From the NCBI GenBank assembly GCA_964553105.1, contig CAZKJO010000005.1:1-62647 (forward strand): a DNA stretch of 62,647 nucleotides, in the 5' to 3' direction. The DNA comes from Profundicola sp964553105. GTDB lineage: Bacteria; Bacteroidota; Bacteroidia; Flavobacteriales; Weeksellaceae. This document shows positions 8,600-18,361 of this stretch, piece after piece. The first letter of the stretch is position 1, and each line of letters begins with the position of its first letter. A program made the position numbers and the translations under genes. A model generated the notes under the pieces. That model was not told the DNA's origin. It did not search any database and was given only the letters and a program-made list of their open reading frames with translations.

Positions 8600-9879
8600 A
8601 TGAAGAGGATTTTTAGTTTTAGTTTAATGTTGGCCTTTGGATGTGCAATAGCACAATTCAATATTTCAGCTGAGTTACGACCTCGCTTTGAATACAGACA
8701 CGGTTATAAAACCTTAATGCCTGATGACGTAAAAGCAGCTTCTTTTGTGTCGCAAAGAACGAGATTGAACACACAATATGTTCAAGAGAACTTAGAATTG
8801 TATTTGAGTTTGCAAGATGTGCGTGTTTGGGGTGATGTACCACAGTTAAATACTTCTGACAAAAACGGGTCTATGATTCATCAGGCTTGGGGTAAATTCA
8901 AGTTTGGAGAAGCTTCTTCTATCAAATTAGGTCGTCAAGTAATTTCTTATGACGATCACAGGTTCTTTGGAGATGTAGGTTGGACACAACAGGCGAGAAG
9001 TCATGATGCTGCTCTATATGCATATGGTAGAAATGCTTTTAAATTAGATTTAGGTTTAGCATATAATCAAAGTTCGGAAGCTCTTTTTGGGAATGATCTA
9101 TTTACGCCAAATACTTATAAATCCTTGCAATATATTTGGATGCATAAGGATTGGGCTAATTTCTCAGGGAGTTTATTGTTTGCCAACACAGGATGGCAGC
9201 ATTTGGATGCCACGACCGCAGATAACAATGAAACTCGTTTTAATCAAACCATTGGAACGCATTTAAAATATGGTCAAAATGCTTTTGCTTTGAGAGGGAA
9301 CGCCTATTATCAGTTTGGGAAAGATGTTTTTGATAATGATTTAAATGCATATTTATTAGGTTTAGAAATAGATTATAAATTCACAGATCGNNNNNNNNNN
9401 NNNNNNNNNNNNNNNNNNNNNNNNNNNNNNNNNNNNNNNNNNNNNNNNNNNNNNNNNNNNNNNNNNNNNNNNNNNNNNNNNNNNNNNNNNATGCTTTCAC
9501 CCCATTTTTTGGTACTAACCATAAATTTAACGGTTGGATGGATTATTTCTATGTCGGAAATCATACCAATTCGGTAGGATTAGTTAATCTGCAAATCAAT
9601 GGGAATTTTAAAATTCAAGATAAATCAATGATACAAATGGCTGCACATCATTTTATGACGGCTGCAGACTTTGAAGAGAATACCTTGGGGACTGAATTAG
9701 ATTTATCTTTTAATCATCAGATTCAGAAAGATGTGAATTTACAAGTGGGCTATTCACATATGTTCCCTACGGAAGGATTGGAGTTGTTAAAAGGAAATGA
9801 TGATAGAAATATAAACAATTGGGCTTGGGTAATGGTTACCATTAATCCAACTTTGTTCACATCAAATAATAATCAATAA
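8600..9879 (+). CDS. Alginate-export-type outer membrane porin, interrupted by an assembly gap
   Basis: N-terminal part 8600-9390 and C-terminal part from about 9493 to 9879, separated by 100 N. The N-terminus has a signal peptide (MKRIFSFSLMLAFGCAIAQ) and then barrel strands such as SAELRPRFEYRHG. After the gap the frame AFTPFFGTNHKFNGWMDYF matches the conserved C-terminal part of alginate_export family porins. The two parts are in different frames across the N run, so the true gap is not 100 bases. A direct reading through the gap gives a false C-terminus. Porins of this type often head nrfHA clusters in Bacteroidota and could admit nitrite or another small anion; that role is inferred from position. 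Confidence 0.82.
9391..9490. other. Scaffold gap (100 N) inside the porin gene
   Basis: Exactly 100 N, a placeholder length. Flanking sequences are not duplicates of each other, and the coding frames on the two sides disagree, so the missing length is unknown but is not a multiple-of-three match to 100. Confidence 0.95.
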
Positions 9880-9889
9880 AAAATGCATT

Positions 9890-10495
9890 ATGCGTTTTAA
9901 AAATTTTTTACCGGAAGATGTTAAATGGAGAAACGTTGCTATTATTTTATTAGCAACCACCGTGGGTTTAGGATTTTTTATGGCCAGAGAAGCTAAAATT
10001 TTCTCTTACCTATCAGATGATCCACAGGCTTGTGTGAATTGTCACGTGATGACTCCGGTTTATAATAGTTGGATGCATAGCTCACACAGAGAATGGGCAA
10101 GTTGTAATGATTGTCATGTGCCGCACAATAATCTTGTTAATCAATATTATTTCAAAGCAAAGGATGGTTTGTTCCACGCGTCAGTGTTTACGGCGAGAGC
10201 AGAACCAGATGTCATGTTTATGCGTGCAGCATCAGAAGAAGTAGTTCAAAATAATTGTATTCGATGTCACGTCCAGCAAGTCACACAGGTTAAATATGAT
10301 GGTTATATAGAGGATCATTATAGTAATCGAACAGACAGACAGTGTTGGTCTTGTCACAAAGAAGTACCACATGGTAAAATCCATGGATTGACCACGATTA
10401 GGAATAATATTGCACCAATTCCAACAGATACAGATGGAACGGTAGTGCCTAAGTGGTTGAAAGCACAAATTAAAGAAAAAGCAAAAAACAAATAA
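9890..10495 (+). CDS. nrfH: NrfH, membrane tetraheme cytochrome c quinol dehydrogenase
   Basis: A 201-residue NapC/NirT-family protein that anchors NrfA to the inner membrane and passes electrons from menaquinol to it. It has one N-terminal transmembrane helix (about residues 15-31), then four c-heme sites: CVNCH (48-52), CNDCH (72-76), CIRCH (123-127) and CWSCH (152-156). The CVNCHVMTP segment carries the Met of the first heme. Length and heme count are normal for NrfH. It follows the porin by 10 nt and precedes nrfA by one base, so the cluster is one operon. Confidence 0.96.
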   Translation: MRFKNFLPEDVKWRNVAIILLATTVGLGFFMAREAKIFSYLSDDPQACVNCHVMTPVYNSWMHSSHREWASCNDCHVPHNNLVNQYYFKAKDGLFHASVFTARAEPDVMFMRAASEEVVQNNCIRCHVQQVTQVKYDGYIEDHYSNRTDRQCWSCHKEVPHGKIHGLTTIRNNIAPIPTDTDGTVVPKWLKAQIKEKAKNK

Positions 10496-10496
10496 G

Positions 10497-11984
10497 ATGA
10501 AAAATTGGGTATTATTCATTATTACGGCAGTTGTTGTATTTCTATTAGGCTTGTTAGCTTCGAGCATTATCAATAGAAAAAGTGAGGCAAAGTATCAATA
10601 TGTTCCAAAAGTGGACATAGCTAAAAACGAGCCTCGAAATGAGGTGTGGGGAGAAAATTACCCCGCAGAATATCAATCCTTCAAACAAACGAGAGATACC
10701 ACATTCGCATCTTTGCATGGTGGAAGTCAAATGGTTGATATGTTAGAGGAAAATCCAAATTTCGTTGTTCTTTGGGCAGGTTATGCCTTTGCTAAAGATT
10801 ATAATCAAGGTCGTGGGCACCAATATGCCATTGAAGATTTACATAATACTTTAAGAACTGAAGGACCAACAAGTGCCGAAGATGGATCAATGCCCGCTAC
10901 CTGTTGGACTTGTAAAAGTCCTGACGTGCCAAGATTAATGAATGAAATCGGTATTGCAGAATTTTACAAAGGAACTTGGGCTTCAAAAGGTCACGAAGTA
11001 GTGAATCCTATTGGTTGTGCTGATTGTCATGATGAGAATTCTATGAAATTGAAAATTACACGTCCAGCTTTGGTAGAAGCATTTCAGGCTATGGGTAAAG
11101 ATATAGACGATGCAACCCATAATGAAATGCGTTCTTTGGTGTGTGCTCAATGTCACGTTGAATATTATTTTGACAAAACCAGAGTTGAAGGTTCTTCCTT
11201 CGTTACTTTACCTTGGAAAGACGGGATGAAAGTAGAAGAGATGGAAGCATATTATGACAATATGGAATTTTCTGACTGGACACATAAATTGAGTAGAGCG
11301 CCTATGTTAAAAGCTCAACACCCTGATTATGAAATAGCCCAAATGGGAGTTCACGCCGATAGAGGAGTTTCTTGCGCTGATTGTCATATGCCTTATAAAA
11401 GTGAAGGTGGACAGAAATTTACCGATCACCACATTCAATCGCCTTTAAACAATGTTCAAAACGCTTGTCAGGTTTGTCACAGAGAAGAGGCTGGAAAGTT
11501 AGTGGAGAATGTTTATGAGCGTCAACGTAAGTCTTTAGAAGCAAGACAGAAATTAGAAGAGGCTTTAGTGAAATTACATATTGAAGCAAAAAAAGCATGG
11601 GATTTAGGTGCTACAGAGGAGCAAATGAAACCAGTTTTAATGGATATTCGTCATGCTCAATGGAGATGGGATTACGCAGCAGCTTCGCATGGTGGATCAT
11701 TTCACGCTCCTGTAGAAATGGGAAGAGTTATTAGCGGTGGATTAAATCTTGCACAAGAAGGTAGAATTAAAGTAGCTCGCGTATTAGCAAATCTGGGTTA
11801 TAATCAACCAGTTCCAATGCCAGACCTAAGCACCAAAGCGAAAGCTCAGCAGTATATAGGTCTTGATATGGAAAAATTACGCAGAGAAAAGGAAGCCTTT
11901 AAAAAGAATTTATTACCAAAATGGATGGAAACGGCTAAAAAGAGAGAAGCTCAATACGACAGTAAAAAAATCTCTAAAAATTAA
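10497..11984 (+). CDS. nrfA: NrfA, ammonia-forming cytochrome c nitrite reductase
   Basis: A 495-residue pentaheme enzyme that reduces nitrite to ammonium with six electrons in the periplasm. An N-terminal hydrophobic segment (residues 4-25) serves as signal or anchor. Heme sites: CWTCK (136-140, the Lys-ligated catalytic heme), CADCH (174-178), CAQCH (216-220), CADCH (293-297) and CQVCH (324-328). Candidate active-site residues are Arg120 (NTLRTEG), Tyr223/224 (CHVEYYF) and a His in the 275-286 region (KAQHPDYE to GVHADRG). The C-terminal FHAPVEMGR region is also conserved. It starts one base after nrfH and is followed by the heme-attachment protein CcsBA. Confidence 0.97.
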   Translation: MKNWVLFIITAVVVFLLGLLASSIINRKSEAKYQYVPKVDIAKNEPRNEVWGENYPAEYQSFKQTRDTTFASLHGGSQMVDMLEENPNFVVLWAGYAFAKDYNQGRGHQYAIEDLHNTLRTEGPTSAEDGSMPATCWTCKSPDVPRLMNEIGIAEFYKGTWASKGHEVVNPIGCADCHDENSMKLKITRPALVEAFQAMGKDIDDATHNEMRSLVCAQCHVEYYFDKTRVEGSSFVTLPWKDGMKVEEMEAYYDNMEFSDWTHKLSRAPMLKAQHPDYEIAQMGVHADRGVSCADCHMPYKSEGGQKFTDHHIQSPLNNVQNACQVCHREEAGKLVENVYERQRKSLEARQKLEEALVKLHIEAKKAWDLGATEEQMKPVLMDIRHAQWRWDYAAASHGGSFHAPVEMGRVISGGLNLAQEGRIKVARVLANLGYNQPVPMPDLSTKAKAQQYIGLDMEKLRREKEAFKKNLLPKWMETAKKREAQYDSKKISKN

Positions 11985-12053
11985 AAAATAATCCATCATT
12001 TTATGAATAAGAAATGGTTTTAAGTGCTCTTAATGCCATTTTTTATGAAATCA

Positions 12054-15000
12054 ATGTTTATGCAAACACTCAAAAGAATATTTTCTTCTTCAAGTTTAGC
12101 CTTAATCCTATTACTTGTTTTTGCCATTGCCATGGCGATCGCTACATTTATTGAAAATGACTTCGGAACGGAAGCCGCTTGGGTTGTTATCTACGATGCG
12201 TGGTGGTTTGAACTGGTCATGCTGGGATTGGCGTTTTGCTTTATAGCCAATATTTATAAATACCGTCTTCTTCGAAAGGAAAAATGGCCTATATTATTAT
12301 TCCATTTGGCTTTTATCGTCATCTTATTAGGCGCTTCGATTACACGCTATTCATCTTATGGTGGAGTTATGAGAATACGCGAAGGTCAAAGTTCTAATAT
12401 ATTGATTTCTGATAAGAATTATTTAACCCTTAAAGTCGGCGTAGGTGATGATATTAAGGTTGTGCAAAAACCGATTAACTTTTCGAATCTTAAAAATAAT
12501 GACTTTAGAATTGAGACAGAATATCAAGGAAATGATGTGGTTGTCACCTATAATGAGTTTATAGCTGATGCGATTGCAGAAGTGGTTGATGGTGCAGATG
12601 GTGGAAAGCCTTTGTTAGAATTGGTAATTACTGTAGGAGAGGGTAGAAATACTATTTATCTTGGAAAAGGTGAAGTTCAAAGAATTTCGGAAGATTTTAC
12701 GATTGGTTTTAATGCAAATCAAGAAGGTATAGTTAATATTATAGAAAAAGATGGTGCTTTTACAATCGATTCCCCAGAGCCTCTCGATTTTTTTAAAATG
12801 CAAACGCAAGAAGCAGGAAAGCTTGAAGGAACCAATAATATTCCAATAACGCTAAGAACTCTTTACAGAAGTAAGGATGTATCTTTTGTGCCTTTAGCTT
12901 ATTACCAAAAAGGAGATTTCGAAATTAAATCTGCTGCTGAGAAACCTAAAGATAACGATGCCGCAAAAGATGATGCTCTAATCGTGAATGTAAAATTAAA
13001 TGAGACCACAGAAAAAGTAAATTTATTGTACCGACAAGGTTTTATTCCTATAGAAAACAATGTAACCATCGATGGAGTTCCTATTGAATTGTCATATGGC
13101 TCACAAGCAATTCATTTACCTTTTTCTATTCGATTAGAGGATTTTCAATTAGAAAGATATCCTGGTTCATCAAGTCCATCTTCGTATGCAAGTGAAGTTA
13201 CCGTATTGGATGATGGTAAAGAAATGCCTCATAGAATTTATATGAACAATGTGCTGGATTATCGAGGTTATCGCTTTTTTCAAGCGAGTTATGATACAGA
13301 TGAATTAGGAACTGTTCTCGCGGTAAATAAAGACATGTTGGGGACATGGGTTTCATATTTTGGATATTTTTTAATGACCATCGGTATGATTTTTACCTTT
13401 TTTGGGAAAGGTTCTCGCTTCCATATTGTTAATCGCAAGTTGAAACATTTAAAGAAAAATATAGCAACGATTCTACTTTTAACGCTTGCTTCTTATTCTG
13501 TTCAAGCACAAGCGTCTATTGATACGATGCGAACTGTTCCTGATGGTTTGATTAAAACACAAGTGGTTGACAAACAACACGCCGAGGCTTTTGGTAGATT
13601 GTTAGTGCAGGATTTAGATGGAAGGATTAAGCCAATAAATACGTTGGCTTCAGAATTTGTACGTAAAATTTCAAGAAAATCTAAATTTGAATATCCCACA
13701 GACGATGGCAATATAGAAATGGATGTAAATCAAGTTTTTCTTGCCATGCATATGTCTCCAAATATTTGGCAAAGAGTTCCCATTATTAAAGTGGATTTCA
13801 AGAAGATGGGAGATTTATTAGAAGGAGTAAAACCAGGAAAAAATGGTTTAATTTCTTTCACTGATTTATTGGCTGACGATGGTGCTTATATTTTAGCTGA
13901 TGCAGCAGAATTGGCTAACATGAAAAAACCTGCCGAACGAAATGAGCAAGACAATGAAGTAATCAAGGTAGATGAACGTTTTAATATTTTGTATAATTTG
14001 TTGACAGGTAGTTACTTAAAGATATTCCCAAGAATGAATGATATAAACAATACGTGGTATAGTATTGCACATGATTTTGAGAATTTTACGGAAGAGAATG
14101 CAAATTTTGCCAAAAGCATTATTCCGAGTTATTTTAAGGATATCGCAATGGGTGATTATAATGCAGCTTATGAAAAGTTGGATTATATCATCACTTATCA
14201 AGAAGTCTTAGGAAAAGAAATTATTCCACCTCACGAAAGAATAGAGGCAGAATTATGGTACAATAATCTGAATCTGAATTTTTGGTTATTTCCTGTTTTG
14301 TTTGTGCTGGGATTTATCTTGTTAATCTTTGCAGTTGTGAGAATGTTTGTTCAGAAAGCTTGGGTAAATTACGTATGGAATGGATTAATTATCTTGACTT
14401 TAATTGCTCTCATCGTCTTCGCGGGAAATATTGCCTTACGTTGGTATGTGGCACAACACGCACCTTGGAGTAATGGTTATGAAATGTTGGTCTTCGTAGC
14501 ACTGATGTTATTGTTTTCGGGTATGCTGACTTTCAGGAAATCTGATTTTGCTTTGCCTTTGGCTACTTTATTTTCTGGTGCTTTATTGTTTGTAAGTTAC
14601 TTGGATTGGATTAATCCAGAAATCACGAATTTAATGCCTGTATTGAAATCCTATTGGTTGAAAATACATGTGGCAACTATCGTTAGTAGTTATGCACCTT
14701 TAGCATTATCGGCAGTCTTGGGGCTTATGGCATTATTGTTCTATATTTTTAAAACAGATAAAACTAAACATATAATTGATGTGAAAATTAGAGAATTAAC
14801 ATACATCAATGAAATGTCAATGACGATAGGTTTGTTTACCCTGAGTATAGGAACGTTTTTAGGTGGTGTATGGGCCAATGAATCTTGGGGTAGATATTGG
14901 GCTTGGGACCCAAAAGAGACTTGGGCATTAATTAGCATCATTGTTTATGCGATCGTATTGCACTTAAGATTTGTTCCCAAATTGAATAACAACTTTGTGT

Positions 15001-15215
15001 TGAGTGCTGCGAGCATGTTTGCTTTTTGGTCTATTATTATGACTTCTTTTGGAGTGAACTATTATTTATCTGGTTTGCACAGCTATGCGGCAGGTGACCC
15101 AATGCCAATTCCAACCTTTGTTTATTTTTTGGCTGCTTTTATGTTTATAATTGCAATTGTAGCCTACATCAGATATAAGCAATTCTCTCGCAAGAAACTC
15201 AGAAAATCATTGTAA
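12054..15215 (+). CDS. ccsBA: CcsBA, fused ResB/CcsA cytochrome c biogenesis protein (system II)
   Basis: About 1050 residues. The N-terminal ResB half has helices near the start (SLALILLLVFAIAMAIATF) and a large extracytoplasmic region. A second extracytoplasmic segment follows around 470-720, then a C-terminal polytopic CcsA half with the WWD heme-handling motif WGRYWAWDPKETW near residue 945 and flanking conserved His (QHAPWSNGYEM). System II carries heme across the membrane and attaches it to CXXCH apocytochromes, which fits its place after nrfHA. I prefer ATG 12054 (or 12060), because the frame upstream is broken by a TAA at 12021-12023 and the GTG at 12024 would add an unusual hydrophobic leader. 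Confidence 0.93.
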   Translation: MFMQTLKRIFSSSSLALILLLVFAIAMAIATFIENDFGTEAAWVVIYDAWWFELVMLGLAFCFIANIYKYRLLRKEKWPILLFHLAFIVILLGASITRYSSYGGVMRIREGQSSNILISDKNYLTLKVGVGDDIKVVQKPINFSNLKNNDFRIETEYQGNDVVVTYNEFIADAIAEVVDGADGGKPLLELVITVGEGRNTIYLGKGEVQRISEDFTIGFNANQEGIVNIIEKDGAFTIDSPEPLDFFKMQTQEAGKLEGTNNIPITLRTLYRSKDVSFVPLAYYQKGDFEIKSAAEKPKDNDAAKDDALIVNVKLNETTEKVNLLYRQGFIPIENNVTIDGVPIELSYGSQAIHLPFSIRLEDFQLERYPGSSSPSSYASEVTVLDDGKEMPHRIYMNNVLDYRGYRFFQASYDTDELGTVLAVNKDMLGTWVSYFGYFLMTIGMIFTFFGKGSRFHIVNRKLKHLKKNIATILLLTLASYSVQAQASIDTMRTVPDGLIKTQVVDKQHAEAFGRLLVQDLDGRIKPINTLASEFVRKISRKSKFEYPTDDGNIEMDVNQVFLAMHMSPNIWQRVPIIKVDFKKMGDLLEGVKPGKNGLISFTDLLADDGAYILADAAELANMKKPAERNEQDNEVIKVDERFNILYNLLTGSYLKIFPRMNDINNTWYSIAHDFENFTEENANFAKSIIPSYFKDIAMGDYNAAYEKLDYIITYQEVLGKEIIPPHERIEAELWYNNLNLNFWLFPVLFVLGFILLIFAVVRMFVQKAWVNYVWNGLIILTLIALIVFAGNIALRWYVAQHAPWSNGYEMLVFVALMLLFSGMLTFRKSDFALPLATLFSGALLFVSYLDWINPEITNLMPVLKSYWLKIHVATIVSSYAPLALSAVLGLMALLFYIFKTDKTKHIIDVKIRELTYINEMSMTIGLFTLSIGTFLGGVWANESWGRYWAWDPKETWALISIIVYAIVLHLRFVPKLNNNFVLSAASMFAFWSIIMTSFGVNYYLSGLHSYAAGDPMPIPTFVYFLAAFMFIIAIVAYIRYKQFSRKKLRKSL

Positions 15216-15234
15216 GTTAATTAAATTAAATATT

Positions 15235-15261
15235 AAATCCCATGATAATCGTGGGATTTTT
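15235..15261 (+). terminator. Intrinsic terminator ending the nrf operon
   Basis: Stem AAATCCCATG / CGTGGGATTT (15235-15244 with 15250-15259, one T-G pair), loop ATAAT, then TTTTTAT. It lies 20 bases after the ccsBA stop. Confidence 0.85.
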
Positions 15262-15461
15262 ATTTATGAAATTTGAAATGTTCATTTAAAATAAATACTC
15301 CTACTCAATCGATTAAAGGTTTTCGGATAGAATTTTATTTAATATAAATCTAAAAATATTTTTCTCTTACCGAATGGAATATATTGCTACAAAACAGTAT
15401 TCAATCGAAGGTTATCCCTAAGGATATGTCAATCATAATTTTTTTTTAAACAATGCTTCAT

Positions 15462-15469
15462 TAGATTTG
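15462..15469 (+). promoter_or_regulatory. -7 box of the M13 peptidase gene
   Basis: TAGATTTG matches TAnnTTTG and ends 18 nt before the ATG at 15488. It overlaps a TTG codon at 15467 that would otherwise look like an upstream start, which supports ATG 15488. Confidence 0.55.
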
Positions 15470-15487
15470 TATAAATTCTACAATCCA

Positions 15488-17536
15488 ATGAAGCAATATT
15501 TTTATTTAGCGGTCGTGTTCGTGACCGTTTTCGCATGTAAGAAGGAAGCCGAACAAAAACCAATTGAAGAAATTTCAATGCCAGCCGGTATTAACGTGTC
15601 TTTAATGGATACAACCGTACGTCCACAAGATGATTTCTACAATTTTGTGAACGGAAATTGGATGAAAAACACAGAAATTCCTTCTGATAGAGGTAGATGG
15701 GGAAGTTTTGATCAATTAAGAGAGTATACGGACTCTATATCTTTAAAACTTTTAAATAAAACCTTAGCCGAAACCCATGAAGCTGGTTCGGACAGTCAAA
15801 AAGTAGCGGATTTGTTTAATTCAATTATGGATACGGTTGCTCGTGATAATGCTGGAATCGATCCACTTAAAAAAGATTTAGATGCCATCGAGAAAATTGC
15901 TAGTTTAGATGATGTTCAAACTTACTTAGAGAAGCAAACGGCTAAAGGACAAAATCCACTTTATTCTTTTTATGTAAGACCTCACACAAAAAACAGTAAT
16001 AAGAATGCTGTTTATCTAGGTGGTCCAAGTTTAGGGATGAGCAGAGATTACTATCATAAAAATGATAAGGAATCAACAGCTAAGTTATTGGCGTACCAAA
16101 ATTATTTAAAAAACATCTTTGGATACATTGGCGATGAAAATGCAGAGAAGTCAGCGCAAGAAACTTTAGAATTAGAGAAACAATTAGCTAATGATATTTG
16201 GAAGTTTGAGCAGTTAAGAGATGCTAACTTACAGTATAATCCTGTTGCAACTGCAGATTTAGCCAATCTTACTAATGCGGTAGATTTTAATAAATACTTT
16301 GACTTCTTAGGAGTTAAGACAGATACTGTAATTATCCGTGAGATTAATTATTACAAAAACTTATCTAAGGTCTTAACAGAACAAAATTTAGATAAAATTA
16401 AAAAATACCTAAAAGCAGACTTAGTAAATGGAAATGCTCAATATTTAAATAGAGATTTAGAGCAAATGCACTTTGATTTTTATGAGAAAGAATTAAAAGG
16501 TATCGACGAAATGCGTGCGAGAGATAAGCGTGCATTAGGTACGGTTAACTCAACCATAGGTCAAGCTTTCGGGAAAGTATATGTTGCTGAGTATTTCCCT
16601 GCTGAGGCAAAAGAAAAAGCAGAGGAAATGGTGAGATATGTTAGAAAGGCATTTCAGGATCATATCAATAGCAATACTTGGATGACCGATTCTACGAAGG
16701 TGAAAGCATTGGCTAAATTAGAGAAATTCAATGTTAAAATTGGATATCCAGATCAGTGGAAAGATTATTCTGGATTAACGATTAAAAGTCCTAAAGATGG
16801 TGGTTCATTGTATGAGAATATGAAGAATATTGCAGCTTGGCAATTTCAAGAGAATCTAGATAAGATTGGAAAAGATGTAGATAAATCGGAGTGGTTTATG
16901 CCTCCTCAAATGGTTAATGCTTACTACAGCCCATCATTTAATGAGATTGTATTCCCAGCAGCGATTTTACAACCACCTTTCTATAACTTTAAAGCTGATG
17001 CAGCAGTTAACTTTGGTGGAATGGGAGCAGTGATTGGACATGAGATTTCACATGGTTTTGATGACAGTGGGGCTAAATTCGATGGAGATGGAAACCTAAA
17101 CAACTGGTGGTCTGAAACAGATAAGCAGCAATTCTCTGTTTTAGGAGATGCCTTGGTAGAGCAATATAGTTTATATGAGCCTTTAGAAGGAGTATTTGTA
17201 AACGGAAGATCTACTTTAGGTGAAAATATTGCCGATTTAGGAGGTGTAAATGTAGCTTATGATGGTTTACAATTATATTTAAAGGACAAAGGAATGCCGG
17301 ATAATATAGACGGATTTACTCCGGACCAAAGATTCTTTATTTCTTGGGCAACTATTTGGAGAACTAAATCTAAAGATGAAGCTTTGAGAAATCAAGTTAA
17401 AACAGATTTCCATTCTCCTGGATATTTCCGTGCAATTGGACCTTTAGAAAATATCGATGCATTTTATAATGCGTTCCATGTGAAAAAAGGAGATAAAATG
17501 TATAAGCCAGAAGATCAACGAATCAAGATTTGGTAA
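15488..17536 (+). CDS. pepO: M13 family zinc metallopeptidase, lipoprotein (PepO-like)
   Basis: A 682-residue neprilysin-type endopeptidase. Zinc ligands are in GHEISHGFDDSG (HEXXH near residue 518) and ENIADLGG (ENxxD near residue 579); the conserved NAYYSP and VFPAAILQPPF segments precede them. The N-terminus MKQYFYLAVVFVTVFACKKE is a lipoprotein signal with the lipidated Cys at 17, so the enzyme is anchored in the periplasm or outer membrane. The ATG at 15488 is chosen because the longer TTG start at 15467 falls in the -7 promoter box and would bury the signal peptide. Two small genes follow without gaps. Confidence 0.93.
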   Translation: MKQYFYLAVVFVTVFACKKEAEQKPIEEISMPAGINVSLMDTTVRPQDDFYNFVNGNWMKNTEIPSDRGRWGSFDQLREYTDSISLKLLNKTLAETHEAGSDSQKVADLFNSIMDTVARDNAGIDPLKKDLDAIEKIASLDDVQTYLEKQTAKGQNPLYSFYVRPHTKNSNKNAVYLGGPSLGMSRDYYHKNDKESTAKLLAYQNYLKNIFGYIGDENAEKSAQETLELEKQLANDIWKFEQLRDANLQYNPVATADLANLTNAVDFNKYFDFLGVKTDTVIIREINYYKNLSKVLTEQNLDKIKKYLKADLVNGNAQYLNRDLEQMHFDFYEKELKGIDEMRARDKRALGTVNSTIGQAFGKVYVAEYFPAEAKEKAEEMVRYVRKAFQDHINSNTWMTDSTKVKALAKLEKFNVKIGYPDQWKDYSGLTIKSPKDGGSLYENMKNIAAWQFQENLDKIGKDVDKSEWFMPPQMVNAYYSPSFNEIVFPAAILQPPFYNFKADAAVNFGGMGAVIGHEISHGFDDSGAKFDGDGNLNNWWSETDKQQFSVLGDALVEQYSLYEPLEGVFVNGRSTLGENIADLGGVNVAYDGLQLYLKDKGMPDNIDGFTPDQRFFISWATIWRTKSKDEALRNQVKTDFHSPGYFRAIGPLENIDAFYNAFHVKKGDKMYKPEDQRIKIW

Positions 17537-17537
17537 T

Positions 17538-17882
17538 ATGCTAATCCCCAGATTATTTGGTTGGTTTTCTCGAAAGAAGAAGAAAAATGGTCCGGTCAAA
17601 ACCACTTTTGACGCACTAAGGCATGATGATACCTTATATGTGGATGTTGGACTATATTATAATCAGGAGAAAGAATCATATGAAAATTGTATAATACTAA
17701 ACCGGGTAAATTTGGCTGAATTTGAGGCTAAGTATGATAAGGATTTACCAATCATTATATTTGGGAATAACAAGAGCCATTTGAATAAGATGCATGATGA
17801 ATTAGAAAATAGAGGCTTCACTAAAGTTTTTAATGTGGGACGTTTAGAGGATCTTAAAAAAGTTAAACAAGAATTAGAATGA
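17538..17882 (+). CDS. Small rhodanese-like protein without the catalytic cysteine
   Basis: 114 residues. After a basic N-terminus (FSRKKKKNG), the pattern TLYVDVG, then LPIIIFGNNKS (about 74-84), then RGFTKVFNVGRLEDLKK follows the spacing of a rhodanese fold: DVR strand, active-site loop after a hydrophobic strand, and the G(F/Y)xxVxNLxGG end. Where active rhodaneses have Cys at the loop, this one has Gly (IIFGNN), so sulfur transfer is unlikely; a binding or regulatory role is possible. It starts one base after the M13 stop and overlaps the next gene by 4 bases (ATGA). The fold assignment is my inference from pattern. Confidence 0.6.
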   Translation: MLIPRLFGWFSRKKKKNGPVKTTFDALRHDDTLYVDVGLYYNQEKESYENCIILNRVNLAEFEAKYDKDLPIIIFGNNKSHLNKMHDELENRGFTKVFNVGRLEDLKKVKQELE

Positions 17883-18280
17883 TAAAAATAAAGTATTTAA
17901 TCTTCCTGCTAACAATGGTAGGAGTGTTGGCATGTAACGCCAAAAAAGAGTCTACTGTATCTGAAGAAAACTCGGTTGAGCTTGTTGAGGTTTCTCCGGG
18001 TGATGTTCCAAGTTTTAGCAATCCTGAATTTCAGAAGTTTGTTGATGTTTTCGATGAATATGTTGATGAGGGGATTGCTAAATACGAAAACAATGAGTTT
18101 TCTACAGATGAGGGTAAAAAGGCTTTAGCGAAATATCAAAAAAATATTAGTAAGTATATCCATAAGCTTGAAATAGAAAGGGAAAAAAAAGACGAAAAAG
18201 AGCAAATGATGCTTACTGAATATCTTGAAGCTAAAAAGCAAGAGATAGAAGAGAAGGCTAAAGTTCTTTTGGGAGAGTAA
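17879..18280 (+). CDS. Small lipoprotein, unknown function
   Basis: 133 residues with a lipobox (VGVLACN, Cys at about residue 19) and a charged, mainly helical mature part rich in Lys and Glu (KLEIEREKKDEKEQ), probably coiled. No family recognised. Start overlaps the previous stop by 4 bases, so it belongs to the M13 peptidase transcript. Confidence 0.7.
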   Translation: MIKIKYLIFLLTMVGVLACNAKKESTVSEENSVELVEVSPGDVPSFSNPEFQKFVDVFDEYVDEGIAKYENNEFSTDEGKKALAKYQKNISKYIHKLEIEREKKDEKEQMMLTEYLEAKKQEIEEKAKVLLGE

Positions 18281-18306
18281 AAATTTAATAATAATTAATG
18301 GAAGGC

Positions 18307-18337
18307 TTTGATTAATAGAAATCAATTCATATCTTTG
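18307..18337 (+). promoter_or_regulatory. Consensus housekeeping promoter of rplU-rpmA
   Basis: TTTG (18307-18310), 19-nt spacer, TATCTTTG (18330-18337): an exact match to the Bacteroidota TTTG-N19-TAnnTTTG consensus, 24 nt upstream of the L21 start. Confidence 0.8.
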
Positions 18338-18361
18338 CCGTCCAATTTTTAAAAGAAAATC

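Noticed and set aside
9491..9577. C-terminal extension of the porin read straight through the N block
   Set aside because: It is in the wrong frame; the conserved porin C-terminus is in another frame from about 9493.
12003..12032. Mini reading frame MNKKWF and GTG start (12024) before ccsBA
   Set aside because: A six-codon frame with no conservation visible; the GTG would add a hydrophobic leader. ATG 12054/12060 gives the usual ResB N-terminus.
15467..15488. TTG upstream start for the M13 peptidase
   Set aside because: It lies in the TAGATTTG -7 box and would disrupt the lipoprotein signal.
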